Source: Planctomycetaceae bacterium (GTDB lineage Bacteria; Planctomycetota; Planctomycetia; Pirellulales; Thermoguttaceae). From it: DNA of 13,350 bases. Within the stretch, counting starts at the first letter, position 1. Each line of letters begins with the position of its first letter. The translations under genes and the position numbers were made by a program. Shown here in pieces: positions 6,706-13,350 of this stretch. The notes beneath the pieces were generated by a model. That model was not told where the DNA came from, made no database searches, and worked only from the letters and a program-made list of their open reading frames with translations. Where the stretch lies: NCBI GenBank assembly GCA_009783865.1, contig WRCR01000055.1, positions 1 to 13,350 of the forward strand, written 5' to 3'.

Positions 6706-9700
6706 CTACTCGTCTTTGGACGTTTTCTGCGGTTCTGTACCGAGTTCAGTTTTCGTCTCCATATTCGAGGTTTCGGATTCCGTTTCTGTTTCCGTCGAAG
6801 CGGGTTTCTTTTTCGATTCCTCATTCATCGTATCCGTATCTGTCTCCGCTTTCATCGCATCCGTATTATCAATTACCGTTCTGACAAGCAGTAATTCCAG
6901 CGCAGAGGAATCATCACCATCGGCAGCATCCGCTCTTTTCATTATCAAAGAATACTCGATTCGTAAATCCGCATTGGCAAAAATCCGTTTCTGCGCCTCC
7001 GGTATTTTTTCGACTATACTTTTAATTTCGCTCGAACGCGTTTTTGAGTCAGTGATGCTTTGCTGTAATTCATTTCGTTTCTTCCGAAGTTCTGCCGCCG
7101 CCTCCTTCGGCAAATTAGAAACACCACTGAGAATTTGCTGTTTTACAGCATCAAGTTCTTTTTCGTTCTCCTTGCTAGTTTTACTGCTTTCTTCCGCCTC
7201 TTCCTGAAGTTGCACAATGCGGTCTTTGCAGCGGTCTGACCACACAATTTTATCGGGACCGGCGATGCCTTCCAGCGGCACATCAATCGGAGAATATAAT
7301 TCCTTATTACCCGTACCTTTTTTGGATTCAACATCGGTTCGAATTTCAACGAAGAACCGAAACGGCAAGGTTTCTTCATCAAATTTGAATGATTTTATGC
7401 CCGTTTTCTTTTCGTCCGCCGGGTCAGGATTCGGCAGCATTTTCGTTTCAAGAACCAGTGCAAACGGCGGCATATTCGACACTGTAAAAAGCGTTTTCCA
7501 CGGCTCTTCCGCAAACGAAGTTGATACCGTAAATTCTGTTTTATCTCCTCCGTCGAATACTTTGTTCAGATAAACCGGCTCCGTTTCAAACGGCTTGAAA
7601 AGCTGAACGCTCTTACTGTATTCTTCCTGCTCTGGTTCTTCTGCCTCTTGTTCTTCCTCTGGTCCTTCGCCATCTTGTTTCCTGGAAACTTGCTTCCTGA
7701 TGTCTTGCTTTTCACCGCCGTCAACAGAACACTTTAAGAAAGCAAGCGAAGTCCAAAGCGTGTTGTAAAAATTCTGCGGAGTCAAACCGTCCCGCAGCCA
7801 TTCTATACTTAAACCGTCTGCCGTCAACTTAATTAAAAACAGCGGCGTTTTCTGTTCGTTATCCTCGTTGATAGATGAAACAAGCCATTCAAACCGGCTG
7901 ATGTCGGGTATCCGCTCTTCTTCTGGAGTCCCTTCAAGCGCGTCATCTGCCGCAATGTTTTCTGTTTCATCTTTATCATCTTCGAGATAAAATTTCTGCT
8001 TTTCCGTAACGATGGTTATTTTCGGCAATGTCAGCAACGGAATAAAACTGATTTTCAATGCCGCCCCGACGGGATACAGCGGTGCGAATTCGGGAAAGAC
8101 CTGCGGTGTTTCCGGCGGGATAATGTTCGCCTCTTCCGGCGAGGCACGTTCCAAAGACGGCGGTATCAGCGGCAAAAACGGCGGCATCTTGAAATCATCC
8201 ATAGCGGAATTGACCTTCGCCTTTTGTGTTGCAATCAGTTTTTCCACATTGTTCCGCTTTTTCTCTATTTGTGCTAAGTGCTGCTGCCGTTGAGCGTTCT
8301 TTTGTTTTTCACTCTCTCGTTTTTTGTTTTCCTCTGCGGCGAGTCCCTGTTTCACCTTTTTTTCTTTGTCTGATTCAGCCGTGGTCTGTTCCCCAGTTGA
8401 TTTTTTGTGGTCTGATTTCTTTACTGCGGACTCCGATTTCTGATTGAATAATAAACCGTAGTTAAAATACCGGTCTAAAACCAAAACGAATAGAAAACAG
8501 ACAAGCACAAATGTTACAGCATAAAGAATGTAGAACTGCGTATTCGATTTCATGTTAAGAAACGAAGAGAACACGCCTTTTGACTTCTTGGAATCTGTCT
8601 GAATAATAATTTCCGGTTTTGGTACCGGAATGCGTTCTTTCCGTATAAACGGCGTGGGCGCAACATCTTCGTCTTCTCTCCATTCAAGTTGATCATCATC
8701 GTCCGGTGTCTCGCTTATTTCCTCCGATGCTTCCTCTGGAGCATTGCTTGGTAGAGGGTAAGCGGGTGTGGAATTTTTATCCTCGTCTTCCGAACCTTTG
8801 ACATGATATGTTTTGGTATCGAAATCGGGACCTTCCATAAAGTTACTGCCGGATTTATGTTCCGCCAGCAGATTGTCATTGCCGTAGCGGGCATAATCGG
8901 CGTATAATCCTTCCGGTGCGGTGCCTAGCGGTTTCGTCAAGTCAATGAGCAGAATATCGGTGTCTTGCGATAACATCTTCGCTTCTTTGCTGCCGGCAAC
9001 GGTGCCTTTCCATTGACAAATGATATGTTCCGGCAGACCGGCGTAAAAGGTAGTGAAAGTCGCTCTCCATAGATGCTCGCGGGATAAGAGTGAGAGTGCT
9101 TCGACAAAGAGCGGCAAGATGTTTGTCCCGGTCTCATAGATAATTGCAGCATGCTGACCGGTTAATACCGTTTCCGCAAGTACACCGCCCCAAGCAGCAT
9201 CGCCGGTGATTTCCTTCCAAAGCGGACACGGACAGGACGGCGGCATTTGGATGAGCATTTGCGAATTATTTTCTTTTCGCCTCTTCGCAAGTGTTTCGCG
9301 GGTTTCTGTCGGCGGAGTCCGAGGCGACATTTTTGCGTCGTCAAGCCAATGGCGTTCTCTGGCAATCCGCTGACGGCGAGAGAGCGGTGCAGGGGCAAGC
9401 AAAGACGGAATAGAACGACCGATAGTGAAACGCACTGGCGGAGTGTACCATTCCGTCAAGTGAAAGCCCGCAAGTCCGAGAAGCCAGGCGGGACCTTCTG
9501 TACAGTATTCATGTTCTGTCAAAGCGATGTGGTGCGCCAAATGATTCGGATTATGTTCAAAATCCCAGCCGAGCGGAGCAACACGGGAAAGAACCGACCA
9601 AGTTGTATCCAGCGCGTGAACAATATAGTGAGAATATGCAATCGGCAGATGCTTCGCCTCGAGAGAGTCCGGCGGAAAAAGGTGACGGTATGAACTGATA

Positions 9701-9819
9701 GTATTCAACCGCTTAACTAGGGATGCCGGTATGTTATTGTCGCAGGCAACTACGCAAAAACCTCGGCTGTCTTTCTCTAATCCATTGGCAACTGAGGTTA
9801 ATATCAATTCGTGTGTCAT
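6706..9819 (-). CDS. Membrane-anchored protein with GAP1-N2-like N-terminal domain, coiled coils and acidic tail
   Basis: This protein has 1037 residues. Residues 1-125 and 195-315 resemble a domain common in planctomycetes that I recall as GAP1-N2 (GTPase-associated protein 1, N-terminal type 2). Key stretches are SRGFCVVAC (18-26), SSYRHLFPP (42-50), ITGDAAWGGVLAET (204-217) and ILLIDLTKPLG (289-299). A basic insert (about 147-185) splits the domain. An acidic, Pro-rich linker (about 343-400) leads to one strong transmembrane helix (about 429-448), preceded by Lys-rich residues that suggest the N-terminus is cytoplasmic. Beyond it lie a Lys/Glu/Gln coiled coil (about 465-540), a Pro-rich stretch (545-585), beta-rich segments interrupted by an acidic insert (about 715-735), a second coiled coil (about 865-945) and a Thr/Glu repeat tail (990-1037). 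In described conflict systems GAP1 proteins partner with GTPases, but no GTPase gene is present here. The start has no clear Shine-Dalgarno site but lies behind a good promoter. The function is unknown; the family link rests on memory of sequence patterns. Confidence 0.85.
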   Translation of the reverse strand: MTHELILTSVANGLEKDSRGFCVVACDNNIPASLVKRLNTISSYRHLFPPDSLEAKHLPIAYSHYIVHALDTTWSVLSRVAPLGWDFEHNPNHLAHHIALTEHEYCTEGPAWLLGLAGFHLTEWYTPPVRFTIGRSIPSLLAPAPLSRRQRIARERHWLDDAKMSPRTPPTETRETLAKRRKENNSQMLIQMPPSCPCPLWKEITGDAAWGGVLAETVLTGQHAAIIYETGTNILPLFVEALSLLSREHLWRATFTTFYAGLPEHIICQWKGTVAGSKEAKMLSQDTDILLIDLTKPLGTAPEGLYADYARYGNDNLLAEHKSGSNFMEGPDFDTKTYHVKGSEDEDKNSTPAYPLPSNAPEEASEEISETPDDDDQLEWREDEDVAPTPFIRKERIPVPKPEIIIQTDSKKSKGVFSSFLNMKSNTQFYILYAVTFVLVCFLFVLVLDRYFNYGLLFNQKSESAVKKSDHKKSTGEQTTAESDKEKKVKQGLAAEENKKRESEKQKNAQRQQHLAQIEKKRNNVEKLIATQKAKVNSAMDDFKMPPFLPLIPPSLERASPEEANIIPPETPQVFPEFAPLYPVGAALKISFIPLLTLPKITIVTEKQKFYLEDDKDETENIAADDALEGTPEEERIPDISRFEWLVSSINEDNEQKTPLFLIKLTADGLSIEWLRDGLTPQNFYNTLWTSLAFLKCSVDGGEKQDIRKQVSRKQDGEGPEEEQEAEEPEQEEYSKSVQLFKPFETEPVYLNKVFDGGDKTEFTVSTSFAEEPWKTLFTVSNMPPFALVLETKMLPNPDPADEKKTGIKSFKFDEETLPFRFFVEIRTDVESKKGTGNKELYSPIDVPLEGIAGPDKIVWSDRCKDRIVQLQEEAEESSKTSKENEKELDAVKQQILSGVSNLPKEAAAELRKKRNELQQSITDSKTRSSEIKSIVEKIPEAQKRIFANADLRIEYSLIMKRADAADGDDSSALELLLVRTVIDNTDAMKAETDTDTMNEESKKKPASTETETESETSNMETKTELGTEPQKTSKDE

Positions 9820-9854
9820 TAAGACAGGGAACAGTAAAAAAACACTAATATATG

Positions 9855-9894
9855 ATAATTTTTAATTATAACAGAAAAACAACGGAAAACTCAA
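9855..9894 (-). promoter_or_regulatory. Promoter with A/T palindrome before the 1037-residue membrane protein
   Basis: On the minus strand TTGAGT (9894-9889, 4 of 6 match) is followed after 18 bases by a perfect TATAAT (9870-9865). Transcription would start near 9858 and give a leader of about 39 bases. An exact inverted repeat ATAATT-TTT-AATTAT (9855-9869) covers the -10 box and the start point, which could be an operator or only A/T-rich chance. The -35 box overlaps the stop codon of the upstream adenylyltransferase gene, so this gene can be transcribed independently of it. Confidence 0.5.
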
Positions 9895-10619
9895 GAGCAA
9901 ACCGGACATTCCGCATCTTTTTCAATCCGCAGCGTCTTGAATCGGTTGTTCCACAAGTCAGCCGTGAAAAGACCGGTTCTAACATTCGGACTGCCGAGCA
10001 GGATTTTCACCGCCTCCGCCGCTTGAACCGAAGCGATAAAACTCGTTGTCGTATTAAGAACACCGGCTGTAACACAGGTTTCGTTCTGCGGTATAACATT
10101 GTCTTTCGTCAAACACTGCAAACACGGCGCATCATCTTTCGGCAAGATGTTCATCGTCATTCCAACGGAACCCAGAGCGGCACAGTAAATCCAAGGGATA
10201 TTCCGCTCTCGGCAGTATTCGTTGAGCAAGAATCGGGTTTCCCAGTTGTCCGTTCCGTCAAGCACAAGGTCAACATCGTTCAGATATTCTCCGATATTGC
10301 CGGAATCAAGTTCGGCAACCACTGGCTTGAGCGTTGTTTCCGAATTGACTTTGCTCAAATATCGGCAAGCGGCAGCGGCTTTCGGAACACCTAGTGCTGC
10401 ATCGTTTTCATTATAAAGGACTTGCCGGTGGAGATTCACCAACTCGACAACATCGCGGTCAATGAGACGCAGAACACCGACACCAGCCCGACAAAGCAGG
10501 TTTGCCGAGACGGTTCCCAGCGCACCGACACCGACAACGGCAACTTCTGCCGTCCGCAGTTTTTCCTGACCGCTTTCTCCGATGCCGGGGAAAATAATTT
10601 GACGTGCATAGCGGGTCAT
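9891..10619 (-). CDS. ThiF/MoeB/HesA family E1-like adenylyltransferase
   Basis: I chose ATG 10619 (242 residues, close to the usual 245-250), because an upstream ATG at 10721 would overlap the TrpB gene and adds no family sequence. The protein opens with RYARQI (3-8), the standard start of the family. It has a nucleotide-binding VVGVGALG (28-35), D54 and D56, an NLHRQ motif (62-66), DGTDN (121-125) and the TC motif (Cys182) where ThiF and MoeB place their reactive cysteine. Two CxxC pairs (Cys166/169 and Cys238/241) form the structural zinc site. Such enzymes adenylate the C-terminal glycine of a small ubiquitin-like sulfur carrier (MoaD or ThiS), for molybdopterin, thiamine or thiolation pathways. 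There is no rhodanese domain and no carrier gene in the window, so the pathway cannot be assigned. It lies 40 bases after the TrpB2-type gene, with a hairpin in the gap. Confidence 0.95.
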   Translation of the reverse strand: MTRYARQIIFPGIGESGQEKLRTAEVAVVGVGALGTVSANLLCRAGVGVLRLIDRDVVELVNLHRQVLYNENDAALGVPKAAAACRYLSKVNSETTLKPVVAELDSGNIGEYLNDVDLVLDGTDNWETRFLLNEYCRERNIPWIYCAALGSVGMTMNILPKDDAPCLQCLTKDNVIPQNETCVTAGVLNTTTSFIASVQAAEAVKILLGSPNVRTGLFTADLWNNRFKTLRIEKDAECPVCS

Positions 10620-10625
10620 GCAAAC

Positions 10626-10645
10626 CGGCGGGTTATCACCCGCCG
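10626..10645 (-). repeat. Hairpin between a possible ribosome binding site and the ThiF/MoeB start
   Basis: A perfect 8-bp stem (10645-10638 with 10633-10626; CGGCGGGT on the minus strand) closes a GATA loop. It fills half of the 40-base gap between the TrpB2 stop and the adenylyltransferase ATG. The purine stretch AAGAG (10650-10646) lies just before it and GTTTGC just after it. If the stem forms, AAGAG comes to 6 bases from the ATG. There is no U-tract, so it is unlikely to be a terminator. It shares its GGCGGG...CCCGCC core with the hairpin at 459-480. Confidence 0.6.
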
Positions 10646-10659
10646 CTCTTAATGTTTGA

Positions 10660-12033
10660 TTATCTCGCAATGTTCGGTAATGAGGCGAAACCTTTTTCCA
10701 ACTCCTCGTCGGCTGGAACATGGTCGGTCAAAGTCCCCTGATTATAACTTTGATAAGCGGACATATCGAAATAACCGGTTCCCGACAAGCCGAAAAGAAT
10801 GACTTTTTTCTCGCCGGTCTTCTTACATTCCAACGCTTCATCTATCGCCGCTTTGATTGCGTGAGACGACTCCGGTGCAGGCAGTATTCCTTCCGATTTG
10901 GCAAAGCGGGCAGCCGCATCGAACACTTCATTCTGTACCGCAGTTCTCACTTCAAGAAGTCCGTCTTTATACAGTTTCGACAGAGTCGAATTCATACCGT
11001 GATACCGCAGTCCGCCGGCATGATTCGGCGGCGGCATATAACCGTTGCCAAGCGTACACATCTTCATAAGCGGCGTTGTCTTTGCGGTATCGCCGAAATC
11101 ATAAGCGTATTTCCCCCTTGTAAAAGAAGGACACGAAGCCGGTTCAACAGCAATGAAACGGTAATCCGCTTCGCCCCGCAGTTTCGCTCCCATGAACGGA
11201 GCAATTAAACCGCCGAGATTGGAACCGCCGCCAGCGCAGCCGATGATAACGTCGGGCTTTACTCCGTACTTGTCAAACGCCGCTTTGACTTCCTGCCCAA
11301 TAATCGATTGATGGAGCAGAACGTGATTCAAAACACTGCCAAGTACATAACGGCAATTCGGTGTCTTGACGGCAAGTTCAATCGCTTCGGAAATAGCGCA
11401 GCCGAGTGAACCGCCGGTGTCGGGAAAGTCGGCGAGTATCTTGCGTCCCGATTCCGTTGTGTCGGAAGGAGACGCAATAACTTTCGCACCGTATGTCTCC
11501 ATCAACGCTTTGCGGTACGGCTTCTGCTGCGAACTAACTTTCACCATGAACACAGTTAGTTTAATGTCGTAGAAAGCGCACGCCATTGAAAGGGCTGAAC
11601 CCCATTGACCGGCACCCGTTTCGGTTGTCAGCGAAGTCATTCCTTCCTGCTTTGCATAAAACGCTTGAGCGGCTGCCGAGTTGAGTTTATGCGAACCAGA
11701 AGTGTTAGTGCCTTCAAACTTATAATAAATCTCGGCAGGCGTTCCGAGTGCCTTTTCGAGAAAGTTAGCCCGAATGAGCGGAGCAGGACGGAAAGAGCGG
11801 TAAAAGCCCATCAAGGCATCCGGTATCGGAATTTCCCGTGAGGTTTCGTCTAACTCTTGTTCGATACAACCCATGCAGAACACGGGAGCAAGGTCATCGG
11901 ATACCACCGGTTTCAAGGTGCCGGGATGAAGCATCGGAGCGGGCTTCTCCTTCATGTCGGCACGGAGATTGTACCACGAAGTCGGCAGTTCGTTTTCGGA
12001 AAGATAAAGACGCGTTGGAATGTGTTGCGACAT
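10660..12033 (-). CDS. trpB: Tryptophan synthase beta chain, TrpB2 type
   Basis: This 457-residue pyridoxal-phosphate enzyme joins indole and serine to make tryptophan. Its length and N-terminal extension (LYLSENELPTSWYNLRADM, from residue 9) mark the TrpB2 branch rather than the roughly 400-residue TrpB1. Lys116 in GSHKLNSA is the cofactor lysine, and Glu138 in TETGAGQWG is the expected catalytic glutamate. CAGGGSNLGG (266-275) binds the cofactor phosphate, and FGLSGTGYFDMSAY (414-427) is the usual C-terminal signature. No trpA or other trp gene is nearby, which is common for TrpB2 genes; these may salvage indole or act on phosphoserine. The following gene is a ThiF/MoeB-like adenylyltransferase 40 bases away. 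No Shine-Dalgarno site is visible before the ATG: the leader is A/T-rich (CAATTTTTATTTTT). The assignment is firm; its role as main or salvage enzyme is open. Confidence 0.96.
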   Translation of the reverse strand: MSQHIPTRLYLSENELPTSWYNLRADMKEKPAPMLHPGTLKPVVSDDLAPVFCMGCIEQELDETSREIPIPDALMGFYRSFRPAPLIRANFLEKALGTPAEIYYKFEGTNTSGSHKLNSAAAQAFYAKQEGMTSLTTETGAGQWGSALSMACAFYDIKLTVFMVKVSSQQKPYRKALMETYGAKVIASPSDTTESGRKILADFPDTGGSLGCAISEAIELAVKTPNCRYVLGSVLNHVLLHQSIIGQEVKAAFDKYGVKPDVIIGCAGGGSNLGGLIAPFMGAKLRGEADYRFIAVEPASCPSFTRGKYAYDFGDTAKTTPLMKMCTLGNGYMPPPNHAGGLRYHGMNSTLSKLYKDGLLEVRTAVQNEVFDAAARFAKSEGILPAPESSHAIKAAIDEALECKKTGEKKVILFGLSGTGYFDMSAYQSYNQGTLTDHVPADEELEKGFASLPNIAR

Positions 12034-12064
12034 AAAAATAAAAATTGTTAAGGGTGTTTAGCGA

Positions 12065-12081
12065 GCGTTTCAACGAAACGC
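12065..12081 (-). other. Intercistronic hairpin between the beta-propeller and TrpB genes
   Basis: A 7-bp inverted repeat (GCGTTTC on the minus strand, 12081-12075, pairing with 12071-12065) with a 3-base loop starts 4 bases past the stop codon of the beta-propeller gene. The nearest T-rich stretch is more than 20 bases further on, so a clean intrinsic terminator is unlikely. It may act as a weak terminator, attenuator or 3' end stabiliser between the two genes. Confidence 0.4.
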
Positions 12082-12085
12082 CGTA

Positions 12086-13174
12086 TTATTTCATCAATTT
12101 AACGAAATCAATTCCTTTCAAATCAATCACGCTGATGGTATGCGGTTCGTTGTTGTCGTTCAAGTCGATGTTCGCAACGTACAATTTGTCGCCCCGCAAA
12201 CAGACCTCTGAACACCGGTCCAGCGCGCCTGCCCTCTTAGCGTCTCCGTCAGGATTAACTGGATTTTTCGCCAGCAGCACGGTTTTGCCGTTTGCCGGAT
12301 TCATCACGCAAACCGAGTTGCCGACATAATCAGCGAAGAAAATGTAGCCCATCGGACAAACTTTCATTCCGTCAACACTTTCGTGCGGACCTTTGCCGTC
12401 ATTGAGATTGCGGTGCGAAAGAACTTTCCTCTCGACATCCATCTTGACTTCGATAATCGTCTTATCGCCGAAGTTTGCAACATAAAGCGTACCGTCTTTC
12501 GCCAAACCGATTCCGTTAGCACCGACTTTCCATTCACCGCTGCGGTCAGCATCGGCGGTCTGAAACGAGAATATAAAATGCGGGTCTTTGCCGTAAGGTA
12601 AAACGCGCAGCGGCAAGTCGCCTCTAAACTCCGCAATGTCGAAAGCAAACACACCGCTTGTGAACGGGGTCTCGACAATCTGCGGGTCAATCTGCGTTTC
12701 GGCAATGTAAATCTTGTTGCCGAAGATTTCGAGTCCGTTTGCCTGTACGATTCCGGTGACGAGGACTTCCTCCTTAACCGGCTTGCCGTTTTCATGAACG
12801 ACCCGCAGGATTCTGGACTTATGATTCGGATTGCCGCCGAGACATTGACTATCAGCGACATAAAGATTGCCATCTGGTCCGAAAGAAATACCGAGCGGAG
12901 TCACGCGACCGGTTTCAGGATGCGCCTTGAGTTCAAAATACGAGGAGACATTATCGTTCTTGTCAATTTTTAGCAGACGGGCATTTCCTTTTTTGCCTAC
13001 GACTGGTACCGCAAGAATGATGTCGCCGGTTTTAGGGCAGACCGTCATACCGTCAGGATGCAGCGCGCCTTCAGGAAGAATGATTGCCTTGAAAGGTTTT
13101 GTAACCGGCTCGGCAGCATAAACAAAAGAACATACAACGGCAAACAAAACGAAACACGATAAAATTCTGAACAT
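12086..13174 (-). CDS. Secreted NHL/SMP-30-like six-bladed beta-propeller protein
   Basis: This 362-residue protein has a classic Sec signal peptide: a short basic start, a hydrophobic core (residues 4-18) and a VYA-A cleavage site near residue 20, with no lipobox cysteine at the cleavage point. The mature part shows six repeated blade motifs of the type DGM/NGI-x-DGxLYVAD at about 38-56, 93-108, 145-160, 219-242, 266-292 and 320-352. This fits an NHL or SMP-30/gluconolactonase-like propeller. Such proteins either bind ligands or act as lactonases and similar esterases. I cannot point to a full set of metal-binding residues, so catalysis is unproven. It is exported to the periplasm or beyond. 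AGGAG lies 6 bases before the ATG, and an extended -10 promoter lies about 45 bases upstream. The following trpB-type gene is unrelated in role. Confidence 0.85.
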   Translation of the reverse strand: MFRILSCFVLFAVVCSFVYAAEPVTKPFKAIILPEGALHPDGMTVCPKTGDIILAVPVVGKKGNARLLKIDKNDNVSSYFELKAHPETGRVTPLGISFGPDGNLYVADSQCLGGNPNHKSRILRVVHENGKPVKEEVLVTGIVQANGLEIFGNKIYIAETQIDPQIVETPFTSGVFAFDIAEFRGDLPLRVLPYGKDPHFIFSFQTADADRSGEWKVGANGIGLAKDGTLYVANFGDKTIIEVKMDVERKVLSHRNLNDGKGPHESVDGMKVCPMGYIFFADYVGNSVCVMNPANGKTVLLAKNPVNPDGDAKRAGALDRCSEVCLRGDKLYVANIDLNDNNEPHTISVIDLKGIDFVKLMK

Positions 13175-13180
13175 AAAAAA

Positions 13181-13228
13181 CTCCTGAAATGTAATCTTTT
13201 AAGAACCGACCGACAGTTTATTATATCA
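13181..13228 (-). promoter_or_regulatory. Extended -10 promoter and ribosome binding site for the beta-propeller gene
   Basis: On the minus strand TGA-TATAAT (13228-13220) is an extended -10 element; no good -35 box is visible at 16-18 bases. Transcription would begin near 13213 and give a leader of about 38 bases. This contains AGGAG (13185-13181), the strongest Shine-Dalgarno site in the window, 6 bases before the ATG. The remaining 122 bases to the right edge hold no feature I can support. Confidence 0.5.
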
Positions 13229-13350
13229 AATGAAATGTTAAATGGAAGGAATCAAAAGGCAATCCGACTACAGGTTTCCCCGGCTAACCACAACCCGCCG
13301 AACAACAAGCCCTGACTCGAAAAATTTTTGCAAAGCCAAACCCCTAAAAA

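Noticed and set aside
6716..7207. Plus-strand open frame of 163 codons rich in Ser, Val and Phe
   Set aside because: It is the antisense image of the Glu/Asp/Thr-rich tail of the membrane protein; its composition follows from that and it shows no domain or ribosome binding site.
9852..10394. Plus-strand open frame of 180 codons
   Set aside because: It is antisense to the adenylyltransferase, whose motifs are complete; its Arg-rich, Asn-rich composition is that of a shadow frame.
13242..13350. Plus-strand open frame running off the right edge, starting with MEGIK
   Set aside because: Only about 36 codons, no ribosome binding site, no recognisable motif, and composition like non-coding sequence; the opposite strand is equally uninformative.

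Overview
The window reads as chromosomal sequence from a member of the Planctomycetota. This is an inference from protein style: a long protein with an N-terminal domain typical of planctomycete genomes, a planctomycete-type Gfo/Idh/MocA oxidoreductase, a hypothetical protein ending in the 'YSLGANGIDDGG' type of tail common in that phylum, and several starts without a clear Shine-Dalgarno site. I cannot place it below phylum with confidence. All eight recognisable coding regions lie on the minus strand, so the window is best read from its right end to its left.

From the right: a secreted six-bladed beta-propeller (12086-13174) sits behind an extended -10 promoter and a strong ribosome binding site. 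It is followed by a TrpB2-type tryptophan synthase beta chain (10660-12033) and a ThiF/MoeB-type E1-like adenylyltransferase (9891-10619). These three have gaps of 52 and 40 bases, each with a hairpin, and could be one transcript. A new promoter with a palindrome over its -10 box precedes a 1037-residue protein (6706-9819). That protein has a cytoplasmic-type N-terminal domain resembling the GAP1-N2 domain of GTPase-centred conflict systems, one transmembrane helix, and a long coiled-coil and acidic C-terminal half. Another promoter-plus-palindrome precedes a two-gene unit with a 4-base gap: a Gfo/Idh/MocA oxidoreductase (5364-6569) and a YdiJ-type FAD/iron-sulfur dehydrogenase (2258-5359).

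The left part holds a planctomycete hypothetical gene that appears split by a frameshift near a run of eight T residues (504-1712 and 1759-2184). A terminator hairpin follows, and then the first 139 codons of an inositol-monophosphatase-family protein that runs off the left edge.

I see no tRNA, rRNA, CRISPR array, transposase or phage gene. No gene set clearly forms a new multi-gene system. The best candidates for a second look are the 1037-residue membrane protein, the apparent frameshift, and small structured elements: a hairpin between a possible ribosome binding site and a start codon, two palindromes over promoters, and two related GGCGGG...CCCGCC palindromes.
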